Assembly: GCA_963674685.2 (NCBI GenBank)
Contig: CAXXWT010000003.1
Location: 372,001-436,000 of the forward strand
Reading direction: 5' to 3'
Origin: G963674685 sp963674685
GTDB taxonomy: Bacteria; Lernaellota; Lernaellaia; JACKCT01
DNA: 64,000 nt
The notes below the pieces were generated by a model. That model made no database searches. It was not told the DNA's origin and saw only the letters and a list, made by a program, of their open reading frames with translations. The position numbers and the translations under genes are program-made. Positions 1 through 8,231 of the stretch are shown piece by piece. The number at the start of each line of letters is the position of its first letter. Within the stretch, counting starts at the first letter, position 1.

Positions 1-264
1 CTCAAGCTCCAATGGCGCCGGTTCGGGCTGCACGCGCCACCATTTTTGGTGATAGAGGCCGGATTGTTTTTCGGTTAAGTACGCGTGGAACGTGGGCTTT
101 TCTTTTTGCGCTTGCGTGAACGCATTTTGAAGCGCCGCGACATCGCAGGGACCGCGAAACTGGAAGACGCCGTAATCCGTTTGCGGGAATCCGGGCTGTT
201 CCCACATGAAGATGCCTTCGGAAGGCAGGTCCAGCGGAAAAACCGATTCAGTTTGGTCGCTCAT
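1..264 (-). CDS. Partial N-terminus of an unrecognised protein, possibly condensation/acyltransferase-like
   Basis: The first 88 residues of a gene that runs off the left edge. It starts with ATG at 264, preceded by an AAGGA ribosome site, and reads MSDQTESVFPLDLPSEGIFM. The segment ending in LYHQKWWRV loosely resembles the N-terminal part of NRPS condensation or wax-ester-synthase-like acyltransferases, but the HHxxxD motif would lie outside the window. The function is therefore a guess. It is transcribed divergently from the carbamate kinase gene. Confidence 0.55.
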   Translation of the reverse strand, partial: MSDQTESVFPLDLPSEGIFMWEQPGFPQTDYGVFQFRGPCDVAALQNAFTQAQKEKPTFHAYLTEKQSGLYHQKWWRVQPEPAPLELE

Positions 265-452
265 AAATCCTTCAATCCTTATGCGCGGGGGCGGACTATG
301 GTATAAAGCCGGGAAATGAATCTAATAGCTTCCAATTCCAATACGTTTGTGGCATCAATTTCGGTGATGAAGGCGCCTCTATCGAAACGAGGCTTTATCG
401 CGCAAAGCGTGCAAGATATTTTTTTGAAAGGCAAGTCTCGTAAGGAGTAGTT

Positions 453-1412
453 ATGGACATTTATCGTAGCGATCGCGAAATGGTTTTGGTCGCACTCGGC
501 GGAAATGCCCTTATTCGGCCCGGAGACAAACCGGATATCGAAACGCAGGAAGACAACGCTTTAAAAACTGTTTCCATGCTCCTGCCGTTGGTGGAAAGAG
601 ATTATAATATCGTCATCACGCACGGCAACGGCCCGCAGGTCGGCAATTCGCTGCTTCGGGAAGAATGCTCCAAGGAGCGCCTGCCGAGAATGCCGCTGGA
701 TGTCCTGGTCGCGGAAACCGAAGGAACCATGGGTTATCTGCTCCAGCAGGCGCTTTTGAATCAGCTCCGCAAAAAGGAAATCAAGCGCTACGTGGTGACC
801 GTGATAACGCAGGTTATCGTGGATCCGAACGATTCCGCTTTCGCACGCCCCTCGAAACCGATAGGGATGTTTTACGGCGAAAAGGAAGCCGCCGAGCTGG
901 CAGAAACGTATCATTGGGAAATGATTAAAGACGGCGACAAGGGCATGCGGCGCGTCGTGCCGAGCCCGCAGCCTTTGAAAGTCGTGCAGAGGCATATGAT
1001 CCGTCACAGTTCCCGAGAAGGGAATATCGTCATCGCCGCGGGAGGAGGCGGAATTCCCGTCAAGGTGACGAAAAAGGGAGGATACGAGGGTGTCGAGGCC
1101 GTCATCGACAAAGACCTGACCAGTTCCATGCTGGCTTCGGAAATCGGCGCCGACACGCTGATCATCCTCATGCAGGAGCCGAAAGTGTACGTCGATTACG
1201 GCACGCCGGATCAAAGGCCGCTGGACAAAGTGTCGCGTTCGGAAATCACCGACTATCTGGCTGAAGGGCATTTCCCGCCGGGCTCCATCGGCCCCAAGGT
1301 CAACGCCGCCATTCAATTCGTACAAAGGGGCGGGCGGCAGGCCATCATCACAAGTTCCGACCGTCTGGCTCAGGCTTTGGACGGTCAGGACGGGACGATG
1401 ATCGTGCCCTGA
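453..1412 (+). CDS. arcC: Carbamate kinase
   Basis: A 319-residue protein of normal family length. It catalyses reversible phosphotransfer between carbamoyl phosphate and ADP, giving ATP, CO2 and ammonia in the last step of arginine-deiminase or purine fermentation, in the cytoplasm. Visible signatures are the N-terminal LGGNAL loop (residues 15-20), THGNGPQVG (about 57-65), the glycine-rich IAAGGGGIPV and the later VIDKDLTSS segment. The start is fixed by an AAGGAG site 5-10 bases before ATG 453. No arcA or arcB is adjacent, so the pathway partner is unknown here. Confidence 0.95.
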   Translation: MDIYRSDREMVLVALGGNALIRPGDKPDIETQEDNALKTVSMLLPLVERDYNIVITHGNGPQVGNSLLREECSKERLPRMPLDVLVAETEGTMGYLLQQALLNQLRKKEIKRYVVTVITQVIVDPNDSAFARPSKPIGMFYGEKEAAELAETYHWEMIKDGDKGMRRVVPSPQPLKVVQRHMIRHSSREGNIVIAAGGGGIPVKVTKKGGYEGVEAVIDKDLTSSMLASEIGADTLIILMQEPKVYVDYGTPDQRPLDKVSRSEITDYLAEGHFPPGSIGPKVNAAIQFVQRGGRQAIITSSDRLAQALDGQDGTMIVP

Positions 1413-1434
1413 TTTTGCGTCTCACTTGTATTAA

Positions 1435-1650
1435 ACATCGGAGGAGCGGTGCGCGCTCTATGGCTGGAACGGCAAGCGCGTCGTTGGCGAAATCAAACCC
1501 GCCATTGATATATTGGCGCGAAAGATGATCGATCCCGCGCCGCTGGTATCGGATCGATTTGCGTTCAGCGAGGTTGAAAAAGCTTTTTCAAAAGCCGCGG
1601 TAAGCGATTCCCTCAAAGTAGTCGTGGAAATGGACGTACAAAACCGTTAG
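1435..1650 (+). pseudogene. C-terminal remnant of a zinc-type alcohol/polyol dehydrogenase
   Basis: An open frame downstream of arcC reads ALYGWNGKRVVGEIKPAID, then ILARKMIDPAPLVSDRFAF, then SEVEKAFSKAAVSDS and LKVVVEMD, and ends at TAG 1648-1650. This is the typical last 70 residues of medium-chain zinc dehydrogenases (the threonine, sorbitol or alcohol dehydrogenase type). The catalytic and Rossmann parts are missing: an in-frame TAA lies at 1432, and the only in-frame ATG (1525) is inside the domain. The last 63 bases overlap, in antisense, the 3' end of the ecfT gene. I read it as a decayed gene end left by a rearrangement. Confidence 0.6.
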
Positions 1651-2385
1651 GGCGATCAGCCCTCCCATCAAAGCCGGCCATAGAAAATCCATGGCGCTCA
1701 ATGGGTAGCGCATGAGCGAAGTGCGCTTTTGCTTCATGCCGAATCCCTTGGCTTCCAACGCCACGGCCAGGCCGTTGGCGCGCCGCAGGGCCGCGATCAG
1801 CACCGGGGCGAGAATCGCGATATAGCGCCTTGTCTTTTGGATGATATTTCCTGCGGAGGTATCCAGGCCGCGCATGCGTTGCGCGGTGGATATCTGATTC
1901 GCCGATTCCGTAAAGAGCGGCGTTAAGCGAAACGCCAGCGACAGCGCGAAAGCCCCGCGATAAGGCGCGCCGAGTTTGATCAGGCCGTAGTTGATATCCT
2001 CGACTTTCGTCGCCGAAAGAAAGATGAGCGCCGCAACGAGAAAGCAAATCAGCCGCAATGCCATGGCCAGGCCGTAAAAGACGGAGCCGGGCGAAGGAGA
2101 GATCGGCCCCCACTGAAAATAGGGCGCGTCGCCGGCCTTGTGAAAAACCGACCAAAGAGAAATGGTGATGGTTAAAAACAGGAATATAAACCATCGGGCG
2201 CGCCACAAGTTTCGCCACGCACCGGAAACGAACGAGGCGATGACGTACAGGGTCAGGACGGCGGCCATGACTTCGAGCTTGTGCGTGATCATGGGAGGAG
2301 CAAAGGCGGTCAGGAGCATGAGGATGCGCGTCGTGGGATGGCGCCGGCCGATGAAGCATTTGTCGGTGAGATACAACGACGCCAT
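1588..2385 (-). CDS. ecfT: ECF transporter transmembrane component (EcfT/CbiQ family)
   Basis: A 265-residue integral membrane protein with about five hydrophobic segments, of usual EcfT length. It couples the paired ATPase to the substrate-binding S subunit of an energy-coupling-factor importer in the inner membrane. The family's coupling-helix segment is present as AQRMRGLDTS (about residues 167-176), with a second ALEAKGFGMK segment (about 207-216). The ATG overlaps the TGA of the ATPase gene by one base (TGATG), so translation is coupled. Order on the minus strand is S component, fused ATPase, EcfT. Confidence 0.9.
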   Translation of the reverse strand: MASLYLTDKCFIGRRHPTTRILMLLTAFAPPMITHKLEVMAAVLTLYVIASFVSGAWRNLWRARWFIFLFLTITISLWSVFHKAGDAPYFQWGPISPSPGSVFYGLAMALRLICFLVAALIFLSATKVEDINYGLIKLGAPYRGAFALSLAFRLTPLFTESANQISTAQRMRGLDTSAGNIIQKTRRYIAILAPVLIAALRRANGLAVALEAKGFGMKQKRTSLMRYPLSAMDFLWPALMGGLIALTVLYVHFHDYFEGIAYRGF

Positions 2386-4064
2386 CAGTTATCCTTCGTT
2401 AGGAACTCGGCTAACCTGGCCGGCGAATCGGCGACGCATCCCATCATTTTCCCAAGAGCCGTCGCCGAGGGAAGCAACAGGTCCGCTTTTTTCAGCGCAT
2501 CGGCGTTTTCCACGAGATCCGATAGATCGCCGTCCAGCACAATTTCCCCGTCGGCCATTAAAACGAAGCGGTCGGCGTATTGCACCGCAAGATCCATGCA
2601 GTGCGTGACGAATATCACCGCATGATCCTTTCGCAGAAGCCTTTGGATCATATCCATCAGAGCCTGCTGTTCGACGGCGTCCAGGCCCGTGGTCGGTTCG
2701 TCGAGCAGAAGGATTTGCGGTTTGCATGCCAGGACCGAGGCGACGGCCAGTTTTTTGCGGTCGCCTTTGGTCATGGCGAAAGGATCGTCGTCGGCGCATT
2801 CCTCCAGTCCCACAACACGCAGAGCTTCAAGCGCTCGGGCATCGATTTGATCTTCCGGCGCCTGGATGTTTTTCAAGCCGAAGGCGACTTCCTCAAGGCA
2901 TGTCTGGCAGAAAATCTGGTGGTCGGGATTCTGGAAAATCATGCCGATTTTGGTCGCGAGCTTCGCGGGCGGTATGACGGAGCTTTCTTCACCGGCGACG
3001 GATGCGCTGCCGGTCCACGGTTTTTCGATTCCGGCCAGGTGCCGCAGCAGCGTGGTTTTACCGCTGCCGTTTTGACCCAAAATCGCCACGAATTCCCCCG
3101 GTCGGACATTGAAGTTTATCCCTTTGAGGACTTTGACGCCGGCGCGGTATCCGAATTCGATGTCGTTTGCCGCGCATAAAATATTTTCCTGAATCGGCTC
3201 GTCGGATGGCATCGGAGTGTCGGCCGTCGCGCGATAGCCTCGGTGCTTGAGAATGTTATAAGCCTTCGTCGGATTGAAGCAGGGCGTTTCGATTTCAAGC
3301 CGTGAAAACAAATCGACAATCTGCGGGGCGCGCAGTCCGTGTTTTTTTAAAATGTTCGCGTCGCCGATGATTTTTTCCGGCGGCCCGGACACGACGATGC
3401 GGCCGCCGGACATGATGTGAATCTCATCGGCTTCGGCCAAAGATTCCAGATCATGCGTCACGCATATGATGGTTCGCCCTTTTCGCGTGTGCTTTTTTAA
3501 AAACTCCATCAAGTCCCGCGCAGAAACGGGATCGAGATCCGTGGTCGGCTCGTCCAAAATGAGAATATCCGGGTCCGCGGCCAATACGCTTGCCAGGGCC
3601 AGACGTTGTTTTCTGCCCCCGGAAAGCTCCGTCGGTTCGCAATCCGCATACGCCGACAGGCCGAGCGTGTCGAGCCAGTAGGCGGTTTGCGTTTCCATGT
3701 GCTTTCGCGGCATGCCAAGATTTTCCATGACATACGCCGCTTCCAGCCTGACGCTTGTGGAAAATAGCTGCGTTTCGAAATCCTGAAAAACCATGCCGAC
3801 CCGGCGCGTCATCTCCGCCACGTCCCGATCTCCGATATCCTCGCCGAATACGGAAACCGCGCCCTCGAAGTCGCCGGAAAACAGCTTCGGGACAATGCGG
3901 TTAATCGTGGAAACAAGCGTGGATTTGCCCGCCCGGTTGCGGCCGACGATCCCGATGAAACTTCCCGGGCGCACGCGAAGATCGACGTTGTCCAGGGCTT
4001 TGTGTTCAGTGCGTCGGTATTGGAAGCTGACGGCGTTTAGGGTTATGGCGTATTCGTCAGGCAA
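2385..4064 (-). CDS. Fused double ECF ATPase (EcfA-EcfA')
   Basis: A 559-residue protein with two ABC ATPase domains in one chain that power an ECF importer. Domain 1 (about 1-260) has Walker A GRNRAGKST, signature LSGGRKQRLALA and Walker B ILILDEPTTDLDP. Domain 2 (about 290-530) has Walker A GQNGSGKTT, a variant signature TKGDRKKLAVA and Walker B ILLLDEPTTGLD. The TKGDR variant has been seen in other fused ECF ATPases, so I do not treat it as decay. The gene lies 10 bases from the S component and overlaps ecfT. The imported substrate cannot be read from the ATPase. Confidence 0.93.
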   Translation of the reverse strand: MPDEYAITLNAVSFQYRRTEHKALDNVDLRVRPGSFIGIVGRNRAGKSTLVSTINRIVPKLFSGDFEGAVSVFGEDIGDRDVAEMTRRVGMVFQDFETQLFSTSVRLEAAYVMENLGMPRKHMETQTAYWLDTLGLSAYADCEPTELSGGRKQRLALASVLAADPDILILDEPTTDLDPVSARDLMEFLKKHTRKGRTIICVTHDLESLAEADEIHIMSGGRIVVSGPPEKIIGDANILKKHGLRAPQIVDLFSRLEIETPCFNPTKAYNILKHRGYRATADTPMPSDEPIQENILCAANDIEFGYRAGVKVLKGINFNVRPGEFVAILGQNGSGKTTLLRHLAGIEKPWTGSASVAGEESSVIPPAKLATKIGMIFQNPDHQIFCQTCLEEVAFGLKNIQAPEDQIDARALEALRVVGLEECADDDPFAMTKGDRKKLAVASVLACKPQILLLDEPTTGLDAVEQQALMDMIQRLLRKDHAVIFVTHCMDLAVQYADRFVLMADGEIVLDGDLSDLVENADALKKADLLLPSATALGKMMGCVADSPARLAEFLTKDN

Positions 4065-4074
4065 TTCGAATTCT

Positions 4075-4860
4075 TTACAATAAAGCGCAGGCGACGAAAA
4101 TCAGAAGGATAAAGGGCGACAATCCGCCGTACAGGACAGGATTCTGACTCTCGCCCCCGAATCCGCCGGGACCGAACTGCACGTCGAGGACGCCCAGTGA
4201 AATGAGGTTTCCGGCGATCAGCGCGGCAAAGCATGCGATGGGCGCCAGTATCGAGCCGATCTTACGCAGCTTTGTCGATTTCATTTCAGCGCCTATAAGC
4301 TCATGCCATACCAGCCCCGCTTTTTCGACTCGGGGGTATACCAAGGCAATGAGAGGAAGGGCCAGTATCAGGGAAGTGAAGGTGTTGTTGATAAAAATGA
4401 TGTTGCCCAGTGCGGCGAAAGGAGCGAGCCCCAGCAGGTCGGCGCCCCATCCGATGATCGAGCCGATGGCCGCGCTGCTGATCAGAATGATGAAGCCCAT
4501 GGCAAACCAGTCTTTGACTCCTTGCGCGCCGGGCCGTGCGTCGCCGCGCCAGGCTCGCCACAGCGTGTAAGGCAGGAATCCGTACAGGAAGTTGCCGATG
4601 AATCCGAAAAAGCTTCCCGGACCGAAAGTGCCGCCGATCATATCGCCGATCAGGTTGCCGAATCCCGAGCCCCATGCCGCAGCGGGACCGAAAAGCATGG
4701 ACAGCAAAATCGGCGCCGCCGCAGCCGGTCTAACTTCGGTCAGTCCGGGCAGGATGACGGCGATTTTAAAAGGGACCAGAATCGCCACGTAGCAGGCGGC
4801 GCTTACAGCCACCATCACGACCATCCTGGTGTTTTTCCATAAGGTAAAAAGTTCCCGCAT
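4075..4860 (-). CDS. ECF transporter S component, substrate unknown
   Basis: A 261-residue polytopic membrane protein that opens the ECF operon and should be its substrate-binding subunit. About six hydrophobic segments are visible. A conserved-looking stretch around residues 45-95 runs EVRPAAAAPILLSMLFGPAA, then GNLIGD and FGPGSFFGFIGNFLYGF, as in other S components whose substrate is read from the loop after TM1. I see no thiamine, cobalamin or preQ1 riboswitch in the 250 bases upstream, so the substrate (vitamin, queuosine precursor or metal) stays open. Confidence 0.8.
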   Translation of the reverse strand: MRELFTLWKNTRMVVMVAVSAACYVAILVPFKIAVILPGLTEVRPAAAAPILLSMLFGPAAAWGSGFGNLIGDMIGGTFGPGSFFGFIGNFLYGFLPYTLWRAWRGDARPGAQGVKDWFAMGFIILISSAAIGSIIGWGADLLGLAPFAALGNIIFINNTFTSLILALPLIALVYPRVEKAGLVWHELIGAEMKSTKLRKIGSILAPIACFAALIAGNLISLGVLDVQFGPGGFGGESQNPVLYGGLSPFILLIFVACALL

Positions 4861-4997
4861 TTCAAAGACCCCGTAAAATTAAGAAAATCACTTCGGCAGT
4901 TTTCTTGCGTTGCGCTTTTGTGTCAAGGCGGTAGGTCAACCTGGAGCAAAAAGGAAAGGATGAGCAGGGGCGGACCCCCATACGAACCACAATCCAT

Positions 4998-6971
4998 TGA
5001 TCTAGCTGCTTGCAAAATTATTGTTTCCTCAGTCTGAGTTTACATAACATAACAGCACAGGCGAGGGCGCCTGTACTACTAATCGTAGAAATCTTTGCGT
5101 GGCGTCAAGAATTTCATGCTGCTAACTCCATAATCCTTTGAATTCCCACGTTTTTTATAGCCGCCAGTGAACTGACTATCAAACGGCCTTTTGCCGTTAA
5201 AACGTATCGATGCGTACGCGGCACTTTCTTGATTAAGCCGTGAGAGCGAAGGAGACGAAGGCGATAGGTCACTTGTCCCGCCTGAGTTTTGGCGTCTTTT
5301 TTATTCCGCGACGCTTTCGGAAATATATGTCGTCGAATATCTCGATTCCGAAATCCGTTGATTTGATATTCCCCCCGGCTCACCGATGCCAGCAACAATG
5401 CGTCCTCCCCCCAGGGGCGAAGCCCGCGAACTTTGCGGCCTCGCCGCGTCACCGCTCGACTGATGCGATTCATGCAATCCCCCAAGGGCGTATCCGATTC
5501 CACGTAGGACAAGGCTTCCAGATATCGCTCGTTCGCCGACTGACTCACCTGTGACCGACGAGCCAGATCCGCCACCCCCTTGCGAAGAACACGCCAGGAT
5601 TGCTTTTTCGACGCGTCGCCTTCTTTGGGACGGAAAACCCGAAAATCCTTGGGATCGTTAATCGTCGTCTCCACCCGCAGGACGCTGCCTTGTTTGTCGT
5701 ACATTTTGATCTGATTACGGTTCAAACGGTGTTTGACGCGCATCCCTTCGGGACGAACCTTCAGATCCGTCACCGCCTCCCCGCCGAAGCGAAGGGGAAC
5801 ATTGCCGCTCGCCGGTACAAAGCGTCCCAAAAAACGCATGACATCCGGACTGCCGAAGACCGACATCGCATGATGAACCAGACGGGGATAAAGCTCCGCC
5901 AAATCCCTGGGACGCGCAAACATCAAATCCGTAGCCCATTCGCTTTGATGCGCCGTCCAGTAATAGTCCGCCGGAAAGATCCCGAACACCTGATGATGAA
6001 TCGGATTGAGGCGCAAGGCGATTTCGTCGAGAACTTTCGGCCAGGGCGTGTGCAATTGTTCCTGCATCAACGCCTGCGCCGCCTCCATGTCTTCGATCCA
6101 GACAAAACCGTTTTCTCGGCGAAGATATCCGATTCCCGCCCGGTCCATCTGGCGGGCCAACCATTCACGACCGTTGAGACACACCTGAATCGAAAAGGGA
6201 AAGTAGGTCTGGATGCGACCGTGACAAAAACCGAACTCAGAGTGAAACCAGTAATGGTAATAGTGCAGGCACTTGGTCTTGCAAGCCCGAACGCGCAGCA
6301 TTTTTTGTTCGCGATCCCGATGCATCTCATAGGAATAACACGGCGTCAGGCAACTCAAAACACCAATAAGGCCATCCGTGATATGGTGGCGCTCGGCCAT
6401 TTGGCGCGCCTCGGCTTCTTTGGAAATCCGCGATGAAGGCAAATAACGAACTTCCCGGCCCAAACGCTTGGCCTCGGAAACAGAGGCCGCCTTCACCCGG
6501 GACGTCACCTCTTCCACATGCCGACCGTAATCCTTGTACAGCACGCGGTTAATCCCCAGATACTTGTCCATCCCCGCCGAATAGGCGATGCGGCGTAAAG
6601 AGCCTCGGAATACAAGGCGATCAAAGCCGGATAGAACTCCGATGACTTTCGATGAGTGTTTCTGTATAAAGGTTTGCATCGCATCCTCCTGGGTGTGGGA
6701 AACTAAGGGTCCTTTCCAGACCTTTCCAAGCCTGGGAAGGATGCGATGTTTTTCTTGTTCTGTATAGAAATTGGATGATACGGCAACTAAAAAAATCCTT
6801 TTGGTTGCGGCCGAAGGGCCGCGCTGTGCCACACACGCTGTGGCCGGCAATCGTTTTTCTTTAGCACGTCACATGTGGCACAGCCTTCCAAAAGCTGTGA
6901 TTGATTCGCTGTCATCCATGTGTAGCAAAATTAAAACGACCTCTTAGACAATTTTGCAAGCAGCTAGATCA
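4998..6971. mobile_element. 1,974-bp candidate transposable element with 22-bp perfect terminal inverted repeats
   Basis: The ends at 4998-5019 (beginning TGATCTAGCTGC) and 6950-6971 (ending GCAGCTAGATCA) are exact inverted copies over 22 bases. Between them is one gene of 521 codons on the minus strand. Just inside the left end lies a small hairpin, ACAGGCG-AGGG-CGCCTGT, at about 5057-5074. An approximately 107-base copy of the left end, with the same hairpin and one TIR mismatch, recurs inverted at 18601-18707, which shows the sequence is dispersed. No target-site duplication is obvious next to the ends. Confidence 0.7.
5114..6679 (-). CDS. Unrecognised 521-residue protein of the TIR element
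   Basis: The start at 6679 is set by AGGAGG six bases upstream; the open frame extends 57 codons further but that part has no ribosome site. The protein begins MQTFIQKHSSKVIGVLSGFD and is basic, rich in Arg and aromatic residues. It has a Cys/His patch near residues 105-140 (CLTPCYSYEMH, CKTKCLHYYHYW). The C-terminus (about 430-515) looks like a winged helix: QVTYRLRLLRSHGLIKKVP followed by RTHRYVLTAKGR. I find no clear DDE, HUH, serine or tyrosine recombinase motif. Its position as the only gene between perfect inverted repeats suggests a role in movement, which is inference. Similar proteins are usually annotated only as hypothetical or winged-helix proteins. Confidence 0.75.
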   Translation of the reverse strand: MQTFIQKHSSKVIGVLSGFDRLVFRGSLRRIAYSAGMDKYLGINRVLYKDYGRHVEEVTSRVKAASVSEAKRLGREVRYLPSSRISKEAEARQMAERHHITDGLIGVLSCLTPCYSYEMHRDREQKMLRVRACKTKCLHYYHYWFHSEFGFCHGRIQTYFPFSIQVCLNGREWLARQMDRAGIGYLRRENGFVWIEDMEAAQALMQEQLHTPWPKVLDEIALRLNPIHHQVFGIFPADYYWTAHQSEWATDLMFARPRDLAELYPRLVHHAMSVFGSPDVMRFLGRFVPASGNVPLRFGGEAVTDLKVRPEGMRVKHRLNRNQIKMYDKQGSVLRVETTINDPKDFRVFRPKEGDASKKQSWRVLRKGVADLARRSQVSQSANERYLEALSYVESDTPLGDCMNRISRAVTRRGRKVRGLRPWGEDALLLASVSRGEYQINGFRNRDIRRHIFPKASRNKKDAKTQAGQVTYRLRLLRSHGLIKKVPRTHRYVLTAKGRLIVSSLAAIKNVGIQRIMELAA

Positions 6972-7019
6972 CTGACCACTATCCACTAACAAAAATTGGC
7001 ACCAAAATTGACAATAGTT

Positions 7020-7048
7020 TTGACCCCTGCGCTGCGCGGTGATATGTA
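7020..7048 (+). promoter_or_regulatory. Sigma70-type promoter for the binding-protein gene
   Basis: TTGACC (7020-7025), a 17-base spacer and TATGTA (7043-7048), about 50 bases before the TTG start at 7095. It lies just outside the right end of the TIR element, so the element has not separated gene and promoter. Confidence 0.4.
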
Positions 7049-7094
7049 TCCTGCTCGGTGGCGTGAAAACTAAAAAAATTGCGGGGCGATAAAA

Positions 7095-7967
7095 TTGTCT
7101 GAAAATATTGAAAACAGCGTTTTAGTCAGAATGGGCGGGGAAATCAGCGTGCCGGTCAAAAGGATCGTTTCCCTGGTGCCGAGCTTAACTGAATCCGTAT
7201 TTTACCTGGATGCGGGCGATAAGCTCGCCGGAAGAACCGACTTTTGTTTTCGCCCGGAAGGGAAGGTAGACGAAATCGCCAAAGTGGGCGGGCCGAAAGA
7301 AGTCGACGTCGAGCGCGCGAAGAAACTTAAACCCGATCTGATCCTGGCCAGTCGCGAGGAAAACGACAAAGAGCAGGTTATGGCCCTGGCGGCGCAGTTT
7401 CCCGTATTGCTGGTCGATCCGAAATCGCCGGCGGATGCCCCGCTGATCTGGCGGGCCATGGGAAAACTCCTGGGCGCCGAAAATAAGGCCGAAATCCAGG
7501 CGCGTGAAGTGGAAAGAGAATTAAAGGCCGCAACCGCAAGGGCGGCGGAAGAGCCGGGGCAGGGGATGAGTTTCATTTACTATGTGTGGAAGGATCCCTG
7601 GATCGTGGCGGGACATGACACGTACATTTCACGAATGCTCGAACTGGCGGGTTTTCGCAACGCGTTGCCCGAGGATCAGACCCGTTTTCCGCAAGTGATT
7701 TCCGAGGACGTCAACAAGGCCGGCGCCGATATTCATCTCTATTGCAGCGAACCGTGGGCTTTCAATCTTCCCGACGAACTGTTCGGAGGGCAAAGCGCAA
7801 AAGCCGTCAAGCTGGATGAGAACTGGTTCAAAATTGATTCAACTCTGGCGGCGTACGTGGATGCCGAAGCCATATCCTGGTACCCTTCAAGGGCGGCGGA
7901 AGGTTTGAGATATCTGGCCAGGATAAAAGACAAGGCGCAGATGTTCAAACAGCAATACGTATTATAA
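7095..7967 (+). CDS. Cobalamin-binding-like (BtuF/TroA-fold) protein without signal peptide
   Basis: A 290-residue protein with the TroA/BtuF type II binding fold. RIVSLVPSLTESVFYLDAGD lies at about 23-42, GGPKEVDVERAKKLKPDLIL at about 74-93, and a second lobe starts around 150. Family members bind vitamin B12 or metal-siderophores for ABC import. Here the chain starts at TTG 7095 with no hydrophobic signal, as in the many cytoplasmic BtuF-like proteins of unknown job. No transporter subunit is adjacent. The TTG start has only a weak ribosome site (GGGGCGAT). Confidence 0.8.
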   Translation: MSENIENSVLVRMGGEISVPVKRIVSLVPSLTESVFYLDAGDKLAGRTDFCFRPEGKVDEIAKVGGPKEVDVERAKKLKPDLILASREENDKEQVMALAAQFPVLLVDPKSPADAPLIWRAMGKLLGAENKAEIQAREVERELKAATARAAEEPGQGMSFIYYVWKDPWIVAGHDTYISRMLELAGFRNALPEDQTRFPQVISEDVNKAGADIHLYCSEPWAFNLPDELFGGQSAKAVKLDENWFKIDSTLAAYVDAEAISWYPSRAAEGLRYLARIKDKAQMFKQQYVL

Positions 7968-8084
7968 AAACGCCTGGCGATTGCACCCGTTCTAGTAAAA
8001 TTCATCGAAAGTACACCGACATAGAACTGAAATCGAAAATACCATTTGATCGCGAATAATTGCGTGAAAAGGCTTTTTAACCGC

Positions 8085-8113
8085 TTGACACGCCCCTGTC
8101 CATCATGCCAAAG
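8085..8113 (+). promoter_or_regulatory. Possible promoter of the acyl-CoA dehydrogenase gene
   Basis: A perfect -35 TTGACA at 8085-8090, but only a poor -10 at the usual distance (8108-8113). The TetR-type palindrome begins 12 bases downstream, where a repressor would block initiation. Confidence 0.3.
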
Positions 8114-8124
8114 TGCCACGGTTC

Positions 8125-8148
8125 AAATGAATGAGTGTTCATTCATTT
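8125..8148. promoter_or_regulatory. TetR/FadR-type operator palindrome
   Basis: A 24-base inverted repeat, AAATGAATGA-GTGT-TCATTCATTT, with perfect 10-base arms. It sits about 85 bases before the acyl-CoA dehydrogenase start. TGAATGA-n-TCATTCA sites are typical of TetR-family regulators of fatty-acid oxidation. The regulator itself is not in the window. Confidence 0.65.
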
Positions 8149-8231
8149 ACGAAAGACGCGAACGTTATTAAAGAACAGGCTTATGGGAAGCCGGCAAAAG
8201 CAATACAAACGGTATGATCAGGAGGTTAGGT

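Noticed and set aside
5600..6436. Plus-strand 278-codon frame inside the element
   Set aside because: It is the antisense of the 521-residue gene, without a ribosome site or natural composition.
6680..6850. N-terminal extension of the TIR-element protein
   Set aside because: AGGAGG lies before ATG 6679 and the upstream codons overlap intergenic repeat sequence.
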